From contig CDMY01000308.1 of assembly GCA_001179505.1 (NCBI GenBank), positions 1 through 64,000 of the forward strand: a stretch of 64,000 bases of DNA, in the 5' to 3' direction. How positions within the stretch are numbered: the first letter of the stretch is position 1; each line of letters opens with the position of its first letter. This stretch comes from Vitrella brassicaformis (Eukaryota > Sar > Vitrellaceae). The translations under genes and the position numbers were made by a program. The notes below the pieces were generated by a model that was not told where the DNA came from, did no database searches, and worked only from the letters and a program-made list of their open reading frames with translations. Below, piece after piece: positions 32,196-43,124 of this stretch.

Positions 32196-33196
32196 TCAAA
32201 GAGCCAACAAGAAATTCGCAAGATCAGTCACAGTCAGTGACTGGCTCCCATCTATACCTAAGTCTGTCTTCTCATAGCCGGCAAAGAACTCGTACACGAA
32301 GGCCTCCGTGCCATTGCACAAAACACCAACTGCATCACCAATTTCCTCCAGCTCCTGTTCTGAGTGCCGCTTCCATGTTCTAACAAGGACCATCTCGCCA
32401 TGGAGCTGCTTTGCAAATGCTGACAGCGATACCCCAGTATACTTCCCTGCCTTCGCCTCACAAACCACTGCCTGGCTCGTGGCGAATGCCTCGTGGTGCT
32501 GGTCTTTGGCGCTGATGGGCACAATCGCCAAATCTCCTGGGCTCCCCTTCAGATACCGCCAGCCGTCCTTCCGTGTTGGGACCGATGAGGCCGACTCAAA
32601 GTATCTTGTCTTACACTCGACGACCACCAATTTGTCCTCTCGAACCTTGTTGACCTCGTCGACGACTCGCTGGAGAATCCTCTTCACATAATCGCTGGCC
32701 TCCTCCACGATTTCGGTGTTGCCGTCGAAGGGCTGGACATGTTGGATAGGGCCGGGGATGGGAGTGTTCTTGGGCTGAAACCGTGGGTTCACGTCGACCC
32801 CACCGACGACAGATAATCTTGAGACGGCCACTGGTGTCGTGTCGTCATCGTCGAGAGTACGCTTTCGACCTACATAAATACACAACAAAGCATGACAAGA
32901 ATACAATCGCATGCTTTGCTGAGCTTTTGCTCACCTCTTCGCCATGGCATCGGTTCCTTGATGTCCTTGCCACGCTGGCCGAAGACACTCTCCACTTTAT
33001 CTGACTCGAGAACCCCGCCGATTCCCTGCTGGTCGATCAGCAAGACCTCCGTGCGCTCGCCGATTTGGAACTCCTCGCGAATCTCTTCCCGCAACCCAGC
33101 GATGTCCTCCTGGCGCTTGATCTTCCGCGGGACGTGAAGATCTCTTCTCTCGTCTGCCTCCTGCACCCACAGAGTGCGAGACCAAAAAGACCCCAT
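32196..33196 (-). CDS. Crinkler-like protein: ubiquitin-like header plus nuclease-like domain
   Basis: Two exons, 33196-32935 and 32869-32196, joining in phase (...WRRG joined to RKRTLDDDD); 311 aa with this stop. The N-terminal part (LHVPRKIKRQEDIAGLREEI, ERTEVLLIDQQGIGGVLESD) has the beta-grasp pattern and VLL.DQ.G..LES signature of the ubiquitin-like headers of Crinkler-type proteins. A basic/acidic linker follows, then a domain with DKLVVVECKTRYFES and AVVCEAKAGKYTGVS, whose spaced acidic/Lys residues recall PD-(D/E)XK-type nuclease-like folds. Crinkler-type genes are known from oomycetes and other protists, where they act as effectors or in internal conflict. No signal peptide seen. The 3' end may be longer. 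Divergent from eIF6. Confidence 0.55.
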
Positions 33197-33440
33197 ATGC
33201 GGTGCTGTGCGGCCACAGGAATACAATCTATGCAGCGATTCCCGATCTCTCCCGTGCGCGCTACGAGCTCGCAGGTGAGGCAAAACTGGAAGAGAACGAA
33301 AGTGCGAAGCAGCAAAACAGGCGCCTGAAAACAGCAGTGCATCGTCTGGGGTCTGCGTCAAGGCTCCAAATTCCCTTTTTCTCAACAGATCACAGCTTCC
33401 TTCCTGCAGTCAGCATCAGGCCATCCATCTGTCGCATCGC
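33197..33440. promoter_or_regulatory. Divergent promoter region, Crinkler-like gene / eIF6
   Basis: A 244-nt gap between outward-facing start codons at 33196 and 33441. Position implies a shared or back-to-back promoter; no motif identified. Confidence 0.45.
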
Positions 33441-34717
33441 ATGGCAGTGAGTAAGTGGCGCCCGACACAGCACAGACACGCTCACTCACCTGAATGTGCA
33501 TCTCTCTGTCTGTCTGTCTGTCTGTCTGTCCATCTCTCAATCACAGGAGCGGCGTTCGAGAACAGCAGTGAGGTCGGCGTGTACGCCAAGCTGACCAACG
33601 CGTACGCCTTGGTGGCCATCGGCGGGTCGGAGAACTTCTACTCTGTCTTCGAGGCCGAACTCGCCGACCACATCCCCGTCATCCACGCCAGCATCGGCGG
33701 CACGCGGATCATTGGCAGAGTCTCTGTCGGTCAGTCAGTCAAACAAAAAAGGAGGCGAAACACCCACACACCCACACACACACGACGGCCATCCGTGTGT
33801 GTGGTGTGTGGTTGTGACCCAACTACGTAGGCAACAGGAAGGGCTTGTTGGTGCCGACGATAACGACTGACCAGGAGCTGCAGCATCTGCGCAACGCTCT
33901 GCCAGACAGCGTCAAGATCCAGAGGGTGGAGGAGAGGCTGTCGGCCCTCGGCAACTGCATCGCCTGCAACGACTACGTCGCACTCGTACACACCGACCTC
34001 GACAGGCAGGTCGGCAGCAAGTCGACAGACGCGAGATGGTCTGCATGGAATTTGTCGATCTGATCTGCCTGTGTGCGTGTGACCAGACGGAGGAGATTTT
34101 GCAGGACACGCTTGACGTGGAGGTGTTCCGGGCCACGATAGCGGGCAACGTTCTGGTCGGCAGCTACTGCGCCATCACCAACCTCGGCGGACTGGTAAGA
34201 CAACACCGACGAATGACACCAGCACATTCATGTGTGGATGGATGTGTGTGTGTGTGTGTGTAGGTGCATGCTCGTACGTCGGTCGAGGACATGGAGGAGT
34301 TGTCTCAGCTGCTGCAGATACCCCTCACCGCAGGCACCATCAACAGAGGATCTGACGTCATCGGCGCTGGTGCGACAGACAGACAGACAGACAGAGAGAA
34401 AGACAGAGAGAAACGTGCATATAGTGGAGTGACTGAGTGAGTGCTCTCTCGTGTGTGTGCAGGTGTGGTGGCCAACGATTGGGCAGCTTTCTGTGGAATG
34501 GACACGACCGCAACGGAGCTGGGGGTGGTCGAACGGATCTTCAAACTCTCAGGTCAGCAGAGCAATGCGCTCATCCGCCCGGCTACCCACACGCACACAC
34601 ACTGATGCTGTGCTGTGCTGTCTGTCCTTTTATGTGTGTGCAGGTGCGACCCAGGAGCCGTCGAAGGTGATGGGCGACCTGACACTGAGGAGTTCCCTCA
34701 TCGACACACTCACATGA
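33441..34717 (+). CDS. EIF6: Eukaryotic translation initiation factor 6
   Basis: Seven exons (33441-33450, 33547-33729, 33831-34009, 34087-34194, 34264-34369, 34463-34552, 34644-34717); product 249 aa, close to the usual 245. The tiny first exon gives MAV and joins to [18 protein letters not shown], which fixes the start. Conserved blocks: [103 protein letters not shown]. These are the five-fold pentein repeats of eIF6. It binds the 60S ribosomal subunit, prevents premature joining with 40S and is required for 60S biogenesis in the nucleolus. Single-copy housekeeping gene; no oddity apart from the 10-nt first exon. Confidence 0.97.
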
Positions 34718-34924
34718 CGGGTGGCCGTCATGGCCTGTGAGGATGTGGCTGGGCGGGCGGGGTCGGTCTGGATGCTATCAGTGTGTTTGGGGTGTACGTG
34801 TGTGTGGGTATGCACCGCTTTGCTGGTGCATTCATCGATGCGATTGAGTGATTGACCGAGTGAATGGGTGAGTGGGTCATTGTCTGTCTGGTGGGCGTCT
34901 TGTTCTTTGTGGCAAGGTGTCATG

Positions 34925-35095
34925 CACAGTGTGGCTGGCTGGCTGGAGTGCGTCGACTAGACGGATGGATGGATGGATGGGCGGGACAAGACAAAAAAGC
35001 AGGACATTGTTTTTTCAGTGAAGCAACGAAGTGCAATGAAATGAAATCAGCAGGCAGGGATCCTCAGCAATTTGGGTTAGGGTTTAAAAGGCAGG
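34925..35095 (+). repeat. Dispersed repeat B, copy 1, ending in telomere-like motif
   Basis: Reads GTGTGGCTGGCTGG, GTCGACTA, GATGGGCGGGACAAGACAAA, AGCAGGAC, TTCAGTGAAGC.ACGAA, and ends GGGTTAGGGTTTAAAAGG. The same series of blocks occurs at 36655-36840 in the same orientation. Confidence 0.78.
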
Positions 35096-35283
35096 GCCAA
35101 GCAAAAGGCGGTCCACAGCAACAGTCATGGGCACACACATCACTGACGCAGGCAGCTGTAGGAGCATATAGAACTTCCTCTGACCTATGCATTACTTGGG
35201 AGGGGCAGCGAATAGAGACACAGAGCAAGACATAGGCACACCACACACGCACGCACCGGACCACATCGCCTGCCGCACGACCA

Positions 35284-35540
35284 GTGACCCCATCCAGCGC
35301 CCCGTCAGGATGGTGGCTCACACATACACAGAGAGGGAGAGAGAGCGAGTGACCCCATCCAGCGCCCCGTCAGGATGGTGGCTCACACATACACAGAGAG
35401 GTAGAGAGAGCGAGTGACCCCATCCAGCGCCCCGTCAGGATGGTGGCTCACACATACACAGAGAGGTAGACAGAGAGAGTGTCCCCATCCAGCGCCCCGT
35501 CAGGATGGCGGCTCACACATAATGAGCCGCAGGTCATCTC
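35284..35540 (+). repeat. 65-bp tandem repeat, four copies
   Basis: Units start at 35284, 35349, 35414 and 35479 with GTGACCCCATCCAGCGCCCC (GTGTCCCC in the last copy), followed by GTCAGGATGGTGGCTCACAC and an AGAG-rich end. Copies are almost identical; the fourth is cut short near 35525. Confidence 0.95.
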
Positions 35541-35565
35541 ATGCACCCTGCAACAAACCCCCGAT

Positions 35566-36400
35566 TCACTCTCGCCACTCCACATGACTTTGCATCTCTC
35601 GCTTTCGACGCTTCTTCCCAGTTGCTTCCTCCAAACACTTGGCGACGATGAAGAAGCCAAAGCACTTGTCCTCCGGCTGCATCTCAAGAAACTGTGCCAT
35701 CTCGGGGGAATCCCGAAACGAAGAAAACCACGAGCTCCAATAACAACCCAAATCACGCTCGGTTGAAGCCTGCAAATACATATCATTCATTCATTCATTC
35801 GTTCATTCGGCGTCCTCATGAACACACCTGCAAATGCATGTTCTGCACCGCACAGGCGGTCGCAGCCGCTTCCTCCCATTCGGGCATCCTCTTCGAGCCA
35901 GCTTGCCGGCGCATCACAATCGCCACCATGAAGGAAACCGATCCCCAGCGACCGTCGACCTCCCGCTCCCTGACCTGCCGCCATTGCCCATACTGCTCCT
36001 CCGTCTCAGCAATCCCAACGCCGCGCCAATGCTGGTCGTAGTAGGCCAGGGTGAGGTGCTGCAGCTCCAGCATGCCCTTGCGGCCGAGCACCACGAAGCG
36101 CCAGGGAGGCACAGGCCCATGGAACGGCGCACACATGGCTGCCTCCAGCAAACGCTCCATCTGCTGTGCAGACACCGCCTCGTTGACGTAATGCCGAGGG
36201 AATACCGAGCGACGGTTCTGGATGCAGGCGAGTACCGGTTGGACATCATCGCCGCTGTTGCTGCTGCGCGTCTCGTCTGCCGGCTGATGCTGCTGCTTGC
36301 GCCTCAGTTGCAGGAACACCACGCTGAGACAGCAGACTGCCACCAAAGTGACCAAACTTGTGCCGACCGTCAAAATGCTGCCCTCGGCGACCGACTCCAT
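35566..36400 (-). CDS. Nitroreductase-family protein, membrane-anchored
   Basis: Two exons, 36400-35828 and 35769-35566, phase 0; 258 aa. An N-terminal hydrophobic segment (GTSLVTLVAVCCLSVVFLQL) followed by RRK suggests a signal anchor. The nitroreductase fold follows: NRRSVFPRHY near residue 62, LLEAAMCAPFHGPVPPWRF (FMN-contacting region), then AVQNMHLQ joined to ASTERDLGCYWSSW across the splice, and EDKCFGFFIVAKC near the end. These are typical of FMN-dependent NAD(P)H oxidoreductases of the nitroreductase superfamily. The Arg-Arg-Ser and PPW motifs that bind FMN are intact. Substrate unknown. The tail KKRRKREMQ is basic. The gene lies between repeats with telomere-like motifs. Confidence 0.85.
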
Positions 36401-36861
36401 GTCGCTAACGAGTCGAAAGGGGAGAAAGCCTCCGAGGCGAAAGCATTAGGGTTCAGACAGGCTTTCGAGCCACTTAGGACATTTCGTGAAACCGCTCCCC
36501 ATTAGGGTTTAGGGTGTAGGGTTTGTGAGTGCCTGAGAGCACAAGCGAGAACCAACCAGAAGCTCCCCAGCTGACATCTCTCTCTGTCTGTGTGTGCCTG
36601 TTTTGAGGAAGATGCTGCCCATTCTCCACGACCAGGCCGGCACCCGACTCTAAACCCTAATACACAGTGTGGCTGGCTGGCCGGCTGGAGGGGTCGACTA
36701 CTGATGGATGGGCGGGACAAGACAAAAGCAGGACCCTGGTTCATTCAGTGAAGCGACGAAATGACACGAAACGAGCCCCGCTGCAGGGTTCAGGGTACCA
36801 AACCCTCAACCCTAAACTCTGAAGATCTCGCCACCTCGGCCGCGCGAAGAGGACCACAAGG
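36401..36861. other. Divergent promoter interval with telomere-like motifs
   Basis: Separates the nitroreductase (minus, start 36400) from the symporter (plus, start 36862). It contains TTAGGGTT or reverse motifs near 36447, 36503, 36652 and 36806-36826, and most of it is repeat B copy 2. Confidence 0.55.
36655..36840 (+). repeat. Dispersed repeat B, copy 2, flanked by telomere-like motifs
   Basis: Shares with 34925-35095 the blocks CAGTGTGGCTGGCTGG, GGGCGGGACAAGACAAAA, GCAGGAC and TTCAGTGAAGCGACGAA. It is preceded by TAAACCCTAA and followed by AACCCTCAACCCTAAA. Confidence 0.78.
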
Positions 36862-39800
36862 ATGGCTGACGCGTGCACGTGTGCGATAGCCGGCTCTGGC
36901 TGCGAGGACCAGTTCACACAATGCGGTTAGTGAGTCAGTGAGTCAGTGACTGACTGCGTGAGAGTGACCTGAGAAGCGGCGGCAGATGCTGGACGGATCC
37001 ATCCATGTGTGTCTGTGTGTGTGTGGTGTTGTGCAGGCATCCCCTGCCCACAGGCGTTCCCCACATCAGCCTACGGTCAGTCAGTGACAGAGAGAAAGGC
37101 AATTGATAGATCCACGATGCCCATGAATGCGTGTGTGTTGTGCCGTGTGCAGATCTGGCAGTGACTTATGGCGTGCCCGTCGTGTGCTTCATGGCGCTCT
37201 TCCTCATCATTGGGCTGCTCACCATTCTGCGCGTCAGGGGAGGTTAGACAGACACACACACACAGATGGGTGCAGGGGCAGACGCCACGCCCAGAGAGAG
37301 ATGCCATCCCACAACGTCATCTGCTTCTTCGATTATTGTTTGGCAGACCCGGAGAACTTCTTCGTCTGCGGCCGATCTCTCCCTCTGTGAGTCACACACA
37401 CACACACGCGACGCATGGGTCCTGATGTGTGTGTCCATCTGGCTGGCTGTGTCTGTATGTGTGTGTGTCTGTGTGTCAGGTTCGTGGTCACCATGACGCT
37501 GGCCTCGCAGTCACTGGACTCTTCTGGGGCCCTCGGCAATGTCATACTGGTACGCGCCGCGCCACACACGCGGCCGGCATCTGTGGGATGGGACGGCCGA
37601 CCAATGGGTTCGCCTGACGCCTGTATGATGTGTGTGTCTGTGGTTGGTCAGTCGTATAAGTTCCACTTCTGGGACGGGGCTGTGCTGCCAATCGGACTGG
37701 TTCGTGTGGATGTCATGACACCCACACAGACACGGGCAAGGGTGTAGGAACGTTTGTGTGTGTGTGTCCTCTTGTGTTTGCAGGCGTGTTGTCTCTTCAT
37801 GAACGGGTTCTTCCTGGCCAAGCCCCTCCACCAGATGAACCTCCTCACTCTCCCCGACTTCTTCAAGAGAAAAGTAAAACAAATTCGTGTGCTAGCTAGG
37901 TGTGTGTCCATGCGATTCGCACCGTTGTCTGGGTGTCAGTATGGCGATGACCACCTGTGTGTGTGTGTCTGTGTGTGTGGTCAGTATGGCTATATTGCTG
38001 AGGTGTGCGCGTGCATTCTGTGCATGGTCAGCTTCATCTTCCTCCTGGCCGGCAACTTCGTGGGTAAGCCAGGCGGCGCGTACCAGCCCGCCACCCCGCC
38101 AGCTCTCGGCATGTGTGTGTGTGTGTGTGCAGGTACGTCGACCTTGTTGGGTTTTCTGTTCAACATCGACCAGGACAGCGCCACCTGGATCACCGCCATA
38201 GCCATCTGGGCCTACACTGCTGCAGGCGGTCTCTTCAGCGTCGCCTACACGGATGTGCTCCAAGCCGGCCTTGGGTGGACGGGCATCCTTGTGGGCTCCA
38301 TCTATGCCTTCGTCCACTTCGGCGCAAGTAAGCAGACAGACACCTGCACACACAACCAACAGGCCGATTCATACCCCTCTCTCTCTCTGTGTGTGTGCCC
38401 ATGTAGGCCCTGACAAGGGCCCCGCGTATCCTTACGGCGACACCCCCATCGTGTGGGGCGGAATGAGAGACGGAGACGCTTACGCGCCCTTCCCCAACGC
38501 CATCATGTTCAACTGGAGCACCATCTTCGTGCTGGCCTTCGGCAACCTCATGGCCCTCGACTTCCAGGTACACACACCAGAATGATGCACGCGCTATGTG
38601 CCCCTGTTTGTGTGTGTGGTTGTGTGTGTGTGTGTGGTTGTGGTTGCAGGCCCGCACATTTGCCTCAAGGTCCTGGCAAGTCGCGAAATGGTACGTGTGT
38701 GAAGAGACCGTCTGTCTGAATCTGTCAGCTAGACTAGGAGCGATCCATCTGACCATCTCTCTCTCTCTCTCTCTGTGTGTGGTTGTGTTATGTGTGTGTG
38801 CGTCTCTGCAGGGGCAACATTCTTGCCGGCATCGCGACGATCGTGTTGGGACTGTTCTGGTCGTTCGTCGGCGGCACAGCGCGGAAACTCTATGGACCAC
38901 AGTCGCCCTATGCTGGTGCGCGAGTGCACTGAGCGAGTATGCCCACACACACGCGGGATGATGAGCAATGCCTGTGTGTGGTGTGTGCAGAGTTCCGTGT
39001 GGACTCGTGCTCCACTGACCTGGAGCTGCTGAACCCTGACGGCACCATCACGGTAAAAACACTGACCTGTCTCTGAATGCAATGCACACGCAGGTGGCGC
39101 ACAACAAATCTGTGTGTGTGTGTGTGGATGGATGGTGTGCAGAAAGGGGCTGCTTCCTGCGCCGAGTGGGTGTTTGATCCGGTAAATGCGATCCATCTTT
39201 GCGCGTGTGTGGCATGTGTGTGAGCGTGCCTTTGTGTGCAGAATGGCCCGCTGAAGATGTTCACCAATGAGTTCCCGCCTTTCCTCGGTCAGCACACACA
39301 CACACACACACAAACCATCCACACACTCATCCATCCATCCATTCATGTGTGTGTGTGTCAACAGGAGCCTGGATGATGATCTCCATCGTCGCTGCATCCA
39401 TGTCCACTGCGGACGGCGCCATCCTCGCCCTCTCCACTGTCGCATCGCACAATCTCGCTAGGCAACCATACACACACAGAGAGAGAGAGGCACAAGGCAC
39501 ACACACGTATGTTATGTGTATCGGGATGCAGGAAGCTCGGTGGGTGGTTCGGTGACTCCAAGAACCTGCTGACGCTGACGCGAGTGACCACCATCATCTG
39601 GACGGTCGTCGCTGCCCTGGTGGCCACATTCAATGCCGACCCAGGGTGACTGGACGGGACCCCTTCAGTCCTCCCACCCACCCACACACACGTCTCCATG
39701 GCTGTATGTGTGTTGTGTTGTTCTTGTGTTTGCTGTGTGTGGGGATCAGTGCCCTGCTGATCGTGGCTTTTGACTGCGTGTTTGCGGGCACGGTGGTGCC

Positions 39801-40766
39801 GCTGTTCGCCGGCGTCTACTGGAAGAAGACTACGCCTAACGCTGCGGTACGTGCAATGCCTGGGGGTCTTGGATGCCTTCACATACAACATGTGTCCATG
39901 TGGACGGATGGATGGATGGATGGCAGATCGCCTCAATCGTCGGCGGCAGTGTGCTGCGCGGCATCCTGCAGTTCGCACTGCCCAAGGTAAGCACTGAGAC
40001 AGAGAGAGGCACAGAGACATAAGGACACCTGCATCTGTGTGTGTGTGTGTGTGTGTGTGGTGTCTCAGGACGGGTCACTGGTGCTGCTGGGCCCGACCAC
40101 GGCCAAAGCATACGGTGAGATGTCTTCAGGAAAGAATCCAATCCACCTGCACACATACCTATCTGATCTGTGTGTGTGTGTGTCTGCGTGTGTGTGAGCA
40201 GGCCCATCAGTTGAAGACGTTGCCCAGTGCGTGCAGCCGAGACTCCAAGATTGGAGCGGTATCACAAAGACACACACACCCCAACCACACAGACACACAT
40301 CCATAGGTGTCTCGCTGCTGCATCACTCGATCGGTCAGGTGTGGACAGCCTGATAGCCCCCGCCTTCTCGCTCTTCCTGATCGTCACCATCTCGCTGTTT
40401 GAGCGCTCTTGCGCCAAGGGCGACTGCCTGGGCGGTTTCCTCAAGCGATGGAGGACACCCACCGTAAGCACAGCTCCGCGGTCACGTGTGTGTGTGTGTG
40501 TGGCATTCTGTGTGTGTTGGCTGACAGGATGAGATGAAGCCGCCCGGCGAAGAGAAGGAGCTGGCGGGCGGCATGTCGGTGAGTATGAAGCCCACTCGCA
40601 CACAGACACAGACACAGACACACATGTGTTCTCTCTCTGGGTGTCTGGTCTGGTGTGGTGTGGTGTGTGGTGTGTGATGCAGCCGTCTACTTTTGCGGGC
40701 GACTCACCGCCTCTTCCCGGCTCGCCCACCAAGTCGGGCAAGTACTCGGACGACACCGACGTGTGA
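36862..40766 (+). CDS. Sodium:solute symporter family transporter (24 exons)
   Basis: 24 small exons (38-205 nt) from 36862-36925 to 40683-40766, all phase-consistent; 632 aa. Multi-pass membrane protein of the SSS/SSF family (TC 2.A.21), which couples Na+ import to uptake of a small solute at the plasma membrane. Visible features: an external Cys-rich N-terminus (CTCAIAGSGC), TM1 VVCFMALFLIIGLLTIL, then FFVCGRSLPL and MTLASQSLDSSGALGN, the characteristic start of the LeuT-fold core; AIAIWAYTAAGGLFSVAYTD (the conserved G-G-L..V..TD motif), ASRSWQVAKWGN, SMSTADGAILALSTVASHN (conserved S.ADG..L..ST...N), and a short acidic cytosolic tail. Substrate not deducible. The intron 39462-39531 starts with GC instead of GT. 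Confidence 0.93.
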
Positions 40767-41946
40767 CTGATTGACGACAAATCGACCACAGACAGAGAGA
40801 GGGACAGAGAGAGGGATGGTCCGTCTCCACTGCTCTGCTGCTGCTGCCTGGTGCGTGTTGGTGAATACATGGATGTGTGGATGTGTGTGATGCATGTGGG
40901 TGTGTGCATGTGCGTCTTCATTATTATTATGTGGATCGTGGCGATTTTGCCCACTTTCATTCATTCATGATGTCCGTGGTGCATGTTGAGATGAGATGAG
41001 ATGAGATGGGGTGAGATGAGATGAGAACAAAGGTGGCGCAGCCAAGGGCTCGTATGCACTTTTTCGCCTGCGTCCCCTGGCTGCCTGCCGCATGCATGCC
41101 TGCTGCTGACTGCACTGAGTTCCACTCATTGTAGCGTACGCAGTGTCCAATTGCCTGTCTGTCTGTCTGTCTGGTTGTGTTGCTCGTTCGCTCGTTCATC
41201 TGTCTGTCTGTTTGTCGATCGGTCGATGGCGTCATTGTCGTAATTACACGAATGTGGCAGGAAGACGTGTTGTTGCCCTTTTATTCATCATCGCCCAATG
41301 CTTGTCTTGTCCATATACACAATCACACACACAGAGCGAGTGTCGCATGGAAGATATACGCCCATTTTTGGTGCGTATCATCATGTGTGCCCACTCGCAG
41401 TCGTCAGTGATGTTTCAACAATGCCTTCAGTCGGTTATGTACAGTTGTGTCTGTGTTGTGTTGGTTGTCGTGTCCCTACCTGGTCTTGTCGATGTCGCTG
41501 GTTCATCTGTCTGTCTGTGTGTCGATCGATAGCCGTGTTCTGTTCTTCCTTTCACACCGGACAAAAAATGACAGCCTGCAAGCGGCTGACCGTTGCTGGG
41601 GGAGAGGGAGAGAGGGGGATGTCGGGGGGTATCGTCGATGGGCCCGGGTTGCATGTACCTGTTCATGCTGCGTGTGCACCATAGACACACGTATACAGAT
41701 GGTCGTTCGTTCGTTGGTTCGTTTTAAGTCATGTATTATTCACGTGGACATTCCTGTAGTTGGTCGTCTCCATGATGTCTCGTGCGTGTCTGTCGTCTGC
41801 GTGTGTGTGTGTGTGTGCCATGGCCGCATACACAGGACACACCCAGACAGACGGACATTACATACCATCCATCCAGCAGTAGCTGTGGGTGGGCGGGTGG
41901 GGCGGGTGGGCGGGTCGGGCTACAACGAGTGTCGCATGTCCATGTG

Positions 41947-42246
41947 NNNNNNNNNNNNNNNNNNNNNNNNNNNNNNNNNNNNNNNNNNNNNNNNNNNNNN
42001 NNNNNNNNNNNNNNNNNNNNNNNNNNNNNNNNNNNNNNNNNNNNNNNNNNNNNNNNNNNNNNNNNNNNNNNNNNNNNNNNNNNNNNNNNNNNNNNNNNNN
42101 NNNNNNNNNNNNNNNNNNNNNNNNNNNNNNNNNNNNNNNNNNNNNNNNNNNNNNNNNNNNNNNNNNNNNNNNNNNNNNNNNNNNNNNNNNNNNNNNNNNN
42201 NNNNNNNNNNNNNNNNNNNNNNNNNNNNNNNNNNNNNNNNNNNNNN
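41947..42246. other. Assembly gap (300 N) with duplicated flanks
   Basis: Exactly 300 N. The 34 bases immediately before (41913-41946) and after (42247-42280) are identical (GGTCGGGCTACAACGAGTGT...), so the gap is probably a failed overlap rather than missing DNA. Confidence 0.97.
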
Positions 42247-42285
42247 GGTCGGGCTACAACGAGTGTCGCATGTCCATGTGTGTGG

Positions 42286-42460
42286 ATGATGAGTGGGGAT
42301 ATGTCTGCTTTTTATCAGCAATAGCTAATTGCATGACGGCGTGAAGGTGTTGTGCGTGAGTGCATCGGTATGGTGGCTGGCCGAACCGTGTCTATGCATG
42401 TGTCACGCAGACCAGTGGACAGATGGGCGGACGGTGAATGGATTGACAGATGGGTGGGTG
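42286..42460 (+). repeat. Dispersed repeat C, copy 1
   Basis: GATGAGTGGG...CTTTTTATCA.C.ATAGCTAATTG...TCACGCAGACCAGTG...GACGGTGAATGGATT pattern is shared in order with 52205-52375. Confidence 0.65.
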
Positions 42461-43124
42461 TCAACACAGCATCTGAAATCAGTCAGCCAAGGATCCATGC
42501 ACTCAGCTGGACTCATCTGACTCTTTGAGCTCGAGCTATCGTCATATGGTTGACGTGTGTAAAAGGGGAGGATCGGCACTGCACCTTTACATACACACAC
42601 ACACACAGAGGCAGTCAGTCTGTCTGTCCATTATACACGCAAAGAGAACACACCTCTCATTGATAAAGGTCACCAAACTGTCATCTCTGCGCAGCCGCCT
42701 ATCGCAGCTGGAGACCAAGTCTTTTCTTCTTCACGTTACCATAATAGGAACAGATGGATGTGTGTATGCGCCTAAGGCCTTCAGGTGACCGAGTCAGTCA
42801 CAAAAGGCGGCCGAAGTGGCGCATGTACTTGGTATACCACGCTACACTACGCTACACTGCACTACGTACTACATGCCGCGCAACACGACACCACACAGCA
42901 CACGGACGCGTCCATTACACATCGCGTCTACGGCTAGATTCACGCGCATAGCCTCTCCCTCACTCACTCACTCACTCACAGCACGAAAGAGGACAGTGCA
43001 AACCGCCACACAAACAATACTCTCGACTGCGGCACTTCTGGCTGATTAGATGAGACCCCATCGTCAATCAGTTGCCGAATGTGACTGCCACTCGATGAGA
43101 CCGCTTCTGGCCAATAGATCACCA

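Larger units (their letters stand above)
34718..35565. other. Intergenic region with two repeat types
   Basis: Contains dispersed repeat B copy 1 (34925-35095) and a 65-bp tandem array (35284-35540). No gene otherwise. Confidence 0.5.
40767..43124. other. Intergenic region with gap and repeat
   Basis: 2.4 kb with no supported gene. Holds a GAGAT-type tandem (40990-41030), CTGT tracts (41155-41215), a 300-N gap (41947-42246), repeat C copy 1 (42286-42460) and CACT/CTCA tracts (42835-42985). Confidence 0.5.

Noticed and set aside
33480-33540. Regularly spaced short repeats (CTGT, CATC, TG tracts) seen as possible CRISPR-like arrays here and elsewhere
   Set aside because: They are simple microsatellites in introns and intergenic DNA with no unique spacers; the context is eukaryotic.
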